Below, piece by piece: positions 60,686-64,000 of a stretch of DNA of 64,000 nt (positions within the stretch are counted from its first letter, which is position 1; every line of letters starts with the position of its first letter). The notes below the pieces were generated by a model. That model was not told the DNA's origin, searched no databases, and was given only the letters and a program-made list of their open reading frames with translations. A program made the translations under genes and the position numbers. This DNA comes from Haloplanus aerogenes (GTDB taxonomy: Archaea; Halobacteriota; Halobacteria; Halobacteriales; Haloferacaceae), in NCBI RefSeq assembly GCF_003856835.1, contig NZ_CP034145.1, forward strand, positions 2,666,001-2,730,000, read 5' to 3'.

Positions 60686-61510
60686 ATGAACGAGATATCG
60701 AATCACCAGCAGGCGATCGAACTTCTGCAGGAGTTTGGACTCAAAGAGTACGAGGCAGGATGTTTCGTGGCACTCTCGCGGCGGCCACAGGGGACGGCCA
60801 AGGATATCAGCGAAACGTCCGAGGTGCCGCGCACGCGTGTCTACGACGCGATTCGGGTGCTGGAGGCGAAGGGGCTGGTCGAGATTCAGCACTCGAACCC
60901 CAAACAGTTTCGTGCCGTCCCCATCGACGAGGCAATCGAAACGCTCCGCACCGAGTACGAGGAGCGGGCCGAAAAACTCCGACAGGTACTCGACGGCCTC
61001 GAACCGGAACAACCCGCGGGAGAGATAGATGTCACCCACGAGGTCTGGGCGCTCTCCAGCACACCCGGCATCGAGAGTCGCGTCCAGCAACTGATCGACG
61101 AGGCCGAGGAGGAGATAATCATCGTCGTCGGGGACGCGGAGATTCTCACCGAGAAGCTGATCGACCACCTCGCGGATGCCGTGGACCGGGGCGTCAACGT
61201 CGTCGTCGGCGCGGAGGACGCGGCGGTGCTCGAAGGGGCCGAACCGAGGCTCCCCGAAGTCGAGACGTTCGTCTCGGGCATCGAGTGGCTGGGCCACTCG
61301 GCGTTCCCGAACGACGACACGGAGATCGGCCGCCTCTTGCTGGTCGATCAGTCGTCGATCCTCGTGAGTTCGTTCACCCGCGACGGTAGCGGCGAGCGAT
61401 ACCACGAGCAGGCGGTGTTCGGCCGCGGATTCGACAACGGCCTCGTGGCCGTCGTGCGTCGGCTGGTGGCGAGTGGCTTCCTCTCGACGGCCGAGGCCAC
61501 AGTGGAGTAG
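60686..61510 (+). CDS. TrmB-like transcriptional regulator
   Basis: The 274-residue protein from ATG 60686 has an N-terminal winged helix (FGLKEYEAGCFVALSRRPQ ... SEVPRTRVYDAIRVL, with EIQHSNPKQFRAV). A coiled linker and a PLD-like effector domain (EEIIIVVGDAEILTEKLIDHLADAV, RLLLVDQSSILVSSF, AVFGRGFDNGLVAVVRRL) follow. This is the TrmB family plan used in archaea to sense sugars or other metabolites. The ligand and targets are unknown. Confidence 0.82.
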   Translation: MNEISNHQQAIELLQEFGLKEYEAGCFVALSRRPQGTAKDISETSEVPRTRVYDAIRVLEAKGLVEIQHSNPKQFRAVPIDEAIETLRTEYEERAEKLRQVLDGLEPEQPAGEIDVTHEVWALSSTPGIESRVQQLIDEAEEEIIIVVGDAEILTEKLIDHLADAVDRGVNVVVGAEDAAVLEGAEPRLPEVETFVSGIEWLGHSAFPNDDTEIGRLLLVDQSSILVSSFTRDGSGERYHEQAVFGRGFDNGLVAVVRRLVASGFLSTAEATVE

Positions 61511-61579
61511 GCGCTCGCTCTGTCTACCGTTCGCGCCGACGGCCGAGACTATATACTCCCGGAGAGTCTACCTCGGCGT

Positions 61580-62305
61580 ATGATTTCGCTGGACGAGGCC
61601 GTCACCGCACGCCTCGAATCCCACGGCGAGCGTTTCGAGGTACTGATCGACCCCGACGCGGCCCTCGCCATCAAACGCGGCGAGTTCGAGGGAGACCTGG
61701 AAGACGTGATCGCCGCCGAGGACGTGTTCGAGGACGCCTCCCGCGGAGACCGCCCTGCCGAGAACGACCTCGAAGAGGTGTTCGGTACGACCGATCCCCT
61801 CGAAATCATCCCCGAAGTCGTCAAGCGCGGCGAGATCCAGATCACGGCCGAGCAGCGCCGCGAGATGCAAGAACAGAAGCGCAAGCAGTTGATCAACCGG
61901 ATCGCGCGCAACGCGGTCAACCCGCAGATGGACGACGCGCCCCATCCCCCCGAACGCATCGAGCGAGCGCTGGAGGAGGCGGGATTCCGGGTCGACCCTA
62001 TGGAACGGGTCGAGACGCAGGTCGACGACGCTCTCGACGCGCTTCGCCCCGTCATCCCCATCCGCTTCGCGGAGGTGACCGTCGCAGTGCAGGTGCCCGC
62101 CGACAAGGCCGGGAGCGCGCAGTCGAAGATCCGACAGTTCGGTGACCTGGACCGGGAGGAGTGGCAGGCCGACGGCTCGTGGATCGGCGTGCTCACCTTC
62201 CCCGCGGGGATGCAGAACGACTTCTACGACCTGGTGAACGAGGTGACGAGCGGCGAGGCGGAGACGCGGATCGTCAAGGACGAAGACGACCTCAACGTGC
62301 GGTAG
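61580..62305 (+). CDS. ribosome assembly factor SBDS
   Basis: The 241-residue protein matches archaeal SBDS in order: the FYSH domain ([21 protein letters not shown] ... [21 protein letters not shown]), the central helical domain ([22 protein letters not shown]) and a ferredoxin-like C-terminal domain ([18 protein letters not shown]). It helps release aIF6 from the large ribosomal subunit. Proteasome or exosome genes that often accompany it are not in the window. Confidence 0.94.
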   Translation: MISLDEAVTARLESHGERFEVLIDPDAALAIKRGEFEGDLEDVIAAEDVFEDASRGDRPAENDLEEVFGTTDPLEIIPEVVKRGEIQITAEQRREMQEQKRKQLINRIARNAVNPQMDDAPHPPERIERALEEAGFRVDPMERVETQVDDALDALRPVIPIRFAEVTVAVQVPADKAGSAQSKIRQFGDLDREEWQADGSWIGVLTFPAGMQNDFYDLVNEVTSGEAETRIVKDEDDLNVR

Positions 62306-62312
62306 TCGGCGA

Positions 62313-62651
62313 CTATCCCCGCCGGAAGCCGAGCAGGAACCCGCCGGTGAAGCCGACGGAGACGGAGAGCGTCGAAAGGATGGTCGACATCCAACTCGGC
62401 GGCCCGGCCGCCGCGCTCTCGCCAGTTTTCAGGATGCCGGCCGACAGCGCCGCCCAGTCGACGGTAAGGATGTCACGCGACTCCAGAAACTTGAACAGCG
62501 CGAGTTCGAGGCCGATGATGATGGCGATGATCTTGGCGACCTTTTTCGCCGCGAAGCCGATGATCCCACCGATCACGGCGCCGCTCCCGAACTCCAGTCC
62601 CAACTGCTGCGGGTCGATCCCCAGTTGTAACGCGATTAGAACCCCGTCCAT
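62313..62651 (-). CDS. FUN14 family membrane protein
   Basis: The 112-residue protein has the FUN14 pattern: a Gly-rich first helix (GSGAVIGGIIGFAAKKVAKI), a second (IAIIIGLELALFKFL), and a third at the end (SVSVGFTGGFLLGFRRG). Function in archaea is not established. It converges on the SBDS gene with a seven-base gap. Confidence 0.8.
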   Translation of the reverse strand: MDGVLIALQLGIDPQQLGLEFGSGAVIGGIIGFAAKKVAKIIAIIIGLELALFKFLESRDILTVDWAALSAGILKTGESAAAGPPSWMSTILSTLSVSVGFTGGFLLGFRRG

Positions 62652-62740
62652 ACCACCAGTGGGCCGTTCGCAGTTAAGTCGTTTGTGGCGCAGGGTCAGT
62701 CGCGCGCCGGCAATACGTCGCCGAGGCTGTCGAGGAGCGA

Positions 62741-64000
62741 TCAGTCCTCGACGATGACGGCCCCCCGCATACCGGCTTCGTTGATCACCTCCTGGAACGG
62801 GACGCCGGGAGACGAGTGGTGGAAGTGCGGGCTGCCGTGGGGTTCACAGAAGTAGAGGTGGACCCCCGGATCGGTGAACGTGTGGCTGAAGTCGGACGCC
62901 GTCGCCGCAGGCACTGGCGGGCCGCTACTGTACGATCCGTCCAGCGCGACGACGTTGTGTGGGATCCCGTTGAAGATGTCGGGGAACGGGTCGGAGTACG
63001 TCTGCCACTGCCACGTCACGGTCGTTCCGGTCGAGACCCGAACCACTCGCGGGTCGAACGAGAGCGGCAACGTCTGCGGTGGCGATCCGAAGAGCGGCTC
63101 GTCCGGGAAGTTCACCTCGGTCAGGGCGTTGTTCATCACCACGATTTCGTCCTCGCCGGTCCGGTCGGCGACGACTCCGTCCCACGGTTGCTCGTTGAGC
63201 GGCGCGTCGTCGTTCACGAAGGCCGTGAGCGGGTCGCCGGTGCCGTCGTTGTGGCGGCACTGCTCGGTGTAGAAGGTCAGCGAGAACGTCACTGAGTCGG
63301 TCTGGATTTCGTTGGCGTGGTCGACCGGCAGCCACCACACGAACCCGATCGAGTGCTGTCCGGCGGAGAAACACCCCTGTTCGCCCGTGCCGCCGCCTTG
63401 CTCGGCAGGAATGTCGCCCTCGAGCGCCGCGCCGATCCCCGAGAGTTCCCCGAGAATCTCCCGGAGCGAGCCCTGCGACTGGAACGCCTCGTCGCCGTTC
63501 ACGTAGTTGTTGCCGTCGTCGATCCAGTAGGCGGCCTGCACGGCGTCGAGAAGTTCCACGTGGAGATCCATCGGCGGTTCGCCGGGGAGCGTTTCGACGC
63601 CGGATTCGTCGGGGTCGTCTCGTTCCGGCTCCGTGTACCCGTTCTCGGACACCGTGGCGTCGGCGACCTGCAGCCAGATGTACCCCGGATTGTCACACAG
63701 CGCGAGGTCGAACGTGACCTCGCCGTGGTCGCCGGGCTTGACGTCGTCCAGTTCGATGACCGGCTGTTCGAGGTCGTCGGCGTCGGTCCCGTCCGGACAG
63801 GACGCGTCGCCGTCCTCGTTCACCAGCGTGTTCTCGAGGAACTGCTGTAAATCGCTCTCGCTCGCGAACTCGATACCGGGCACCCTCGTCGGACCCGGAT
63901 CGAATTCGGCCTCGTGGTCGGTCATGGTGACGTCGTCCTCGTCGATACCCGCCAGTTCGTCCGCGGACCAGTCCGAGTAGTGGACCGAGTAGGCCGCCTT
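62741..64000 (-). CDS. secreted protein with plastocyanin-like copper domain (5' truncated by window)
   Basis: The frame is open to the end of the window (at least 25 further codons upstream of the Met at 63925), so the true start and signal peptide are outside. At least 419 residues are present. The C-terminal 100 residues are cupredoxin-like: GIPHNVVALDG supplies a His, VHLYFCEPHG a Cys and a second His, and EAGMRGAVIVED a Met, the four ligands of a type 1 copper site. The N-terminal part contains TasA/SipW-substrate-like segments (PGDHGEVTFDLALCDNPGYIWLQ). This suggests a surface-displayed copper electron carrier or surface-layer component. Confidence 0.72.
   Translation of the reverse strand, partial: KAAYSVHYSDWSADELAGIDEDDVTMTDHEAEFDPGPTRVPGIEFASESDLQQFLENTLVNEDGDASCPDGTDADDLEQPVIELDDVKPGDHGEVTFDLALCDNPGYIWLQVADATVSENGYTEPERDDPDESGVETLPGEPPMDLHVELLDAVQAAYWIDDGNNYVNGDEAFQSQGSLREILGELSGIGAALEGDIPAEQGGGTGEQGCFSAGQHSIGFVWWLPVDHANEIQTDSVTFSLTFYTEQCRHNDGTGDPLTAFVNDDAPLNEQPWDGVVADRTGEDEIVVMNNALTEVNFPDEPLFGSPPQTLPLSFDPRVVRVSTGTTVTWQWQTYSDPFPDIFNGIPHNVVALDGSYSSGPPVPAATASDFSHTFTDPGVHLYFCEPHGSPHFHHSSPGVPFQEVINEAGMRGAVIVED

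Overview
The window is chromosomal DNA of a halophilic archaeon (class Halobacteria). Evidence: uniformly high GC with strongly acidic proteins; archaeal information genes (primase PriS with Gins51, an RPA-type single-strand binding protein with zinc finger, SBDS, CDC48, Lhr-type helicase); pyruvoyl-dependent arginine decarboxylase; a dodecin closely resembling the Halobacterium protein; a PGF-CTERM-like surface protein; and archaeal TATA-like elements close to start codons. I cannot name the species.

Layout. 1-6019: membrane-bound formate dehydrogenase cluster (catalytic subunit with Cys in place of selenocysteine, four-cluster ferredoxin subunit, two membrane subunits) and a lipoprotein; the catalytic gene is cut by the window start. 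6016-14813: a small CxxC protein, a lower-GC 1396-residue GHKL-ATPase/DUF3883 protein that looks like a defence gene, then mutY, a small protein, pdaD, bolA, fumC and a zinc microprotein. 14827-25806: a surface metallopeptidase-like protein and a cytochrome c maturation (System I) locus in three transcription units: ccmEAB; tsdA-ccdA-ccmC-ccmD on the opposite strand; and a thioredoxin-ccmF-exported protein unit. The thiosulfate-dehydrogenase-like dihaem cytochrome (tsdA) sits inside the maturation operon. 25825-31056: gins51-priS, mscS, a universal stress protein, dodecin, a membrane protein and an esterase.

31121-35433: a 2-oxoacid/acetoin dehydrogenase-type cluster (E1 alpha, E1 beta, AcoX-like, convergent E2). 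The E2 has two nearly identical peripheral-subunit-binding domains and lacks the catalytic His of the HxxxDG motif. 35759-39006: a DUF7344-like regulator, a miniature inverted-repeat element, two tandem membrane proteins, two small proteins and a short-chain dehydrogenase. 39177-43920: tRNA-Glu(CTC), a structured spacer with a decayed copy of the tRNA 3' end, a solitary lower-GC PglX-type adenine methyltransferase, and the C-terminal stump of a PQQ-propeller gene; together this looks like an integration site. 43940-47477: a sugar-acid catabolism-like trio (enolase-superfamily dehydratase, LarA-like protein, FAH-family protein). 47664-57879: CDC48 ATPase, a DUF2071 protein, a zinc ribbon, an Lhr-type helicase, a small membrane protein, and an rpa-rpap-phosphoesterase operon. 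58109-64000: a second DUF2071 paralogue, a RibD-like reductase, thioredoxin, a wrecked TrmB-like regulator next to an intact TrmB-like regulator, SBDS, a FUN14 protein, and a plastocyanin-like copper protein cut by the window end.

Most of the window is ordinary core haloarchaeal genome. The parts that stand out are the two solitary defence-like genes (GHKL-DUF3883 and PglX) in lower-GC patches, the tRNA-Glu integration scar, the tsdA-containing cytochrome c maturation locus without a recognisable CcmH, and the E2 subunit without its catalytic histidine. No CRISPR array, rRNA, origin or intact transposase was seen.
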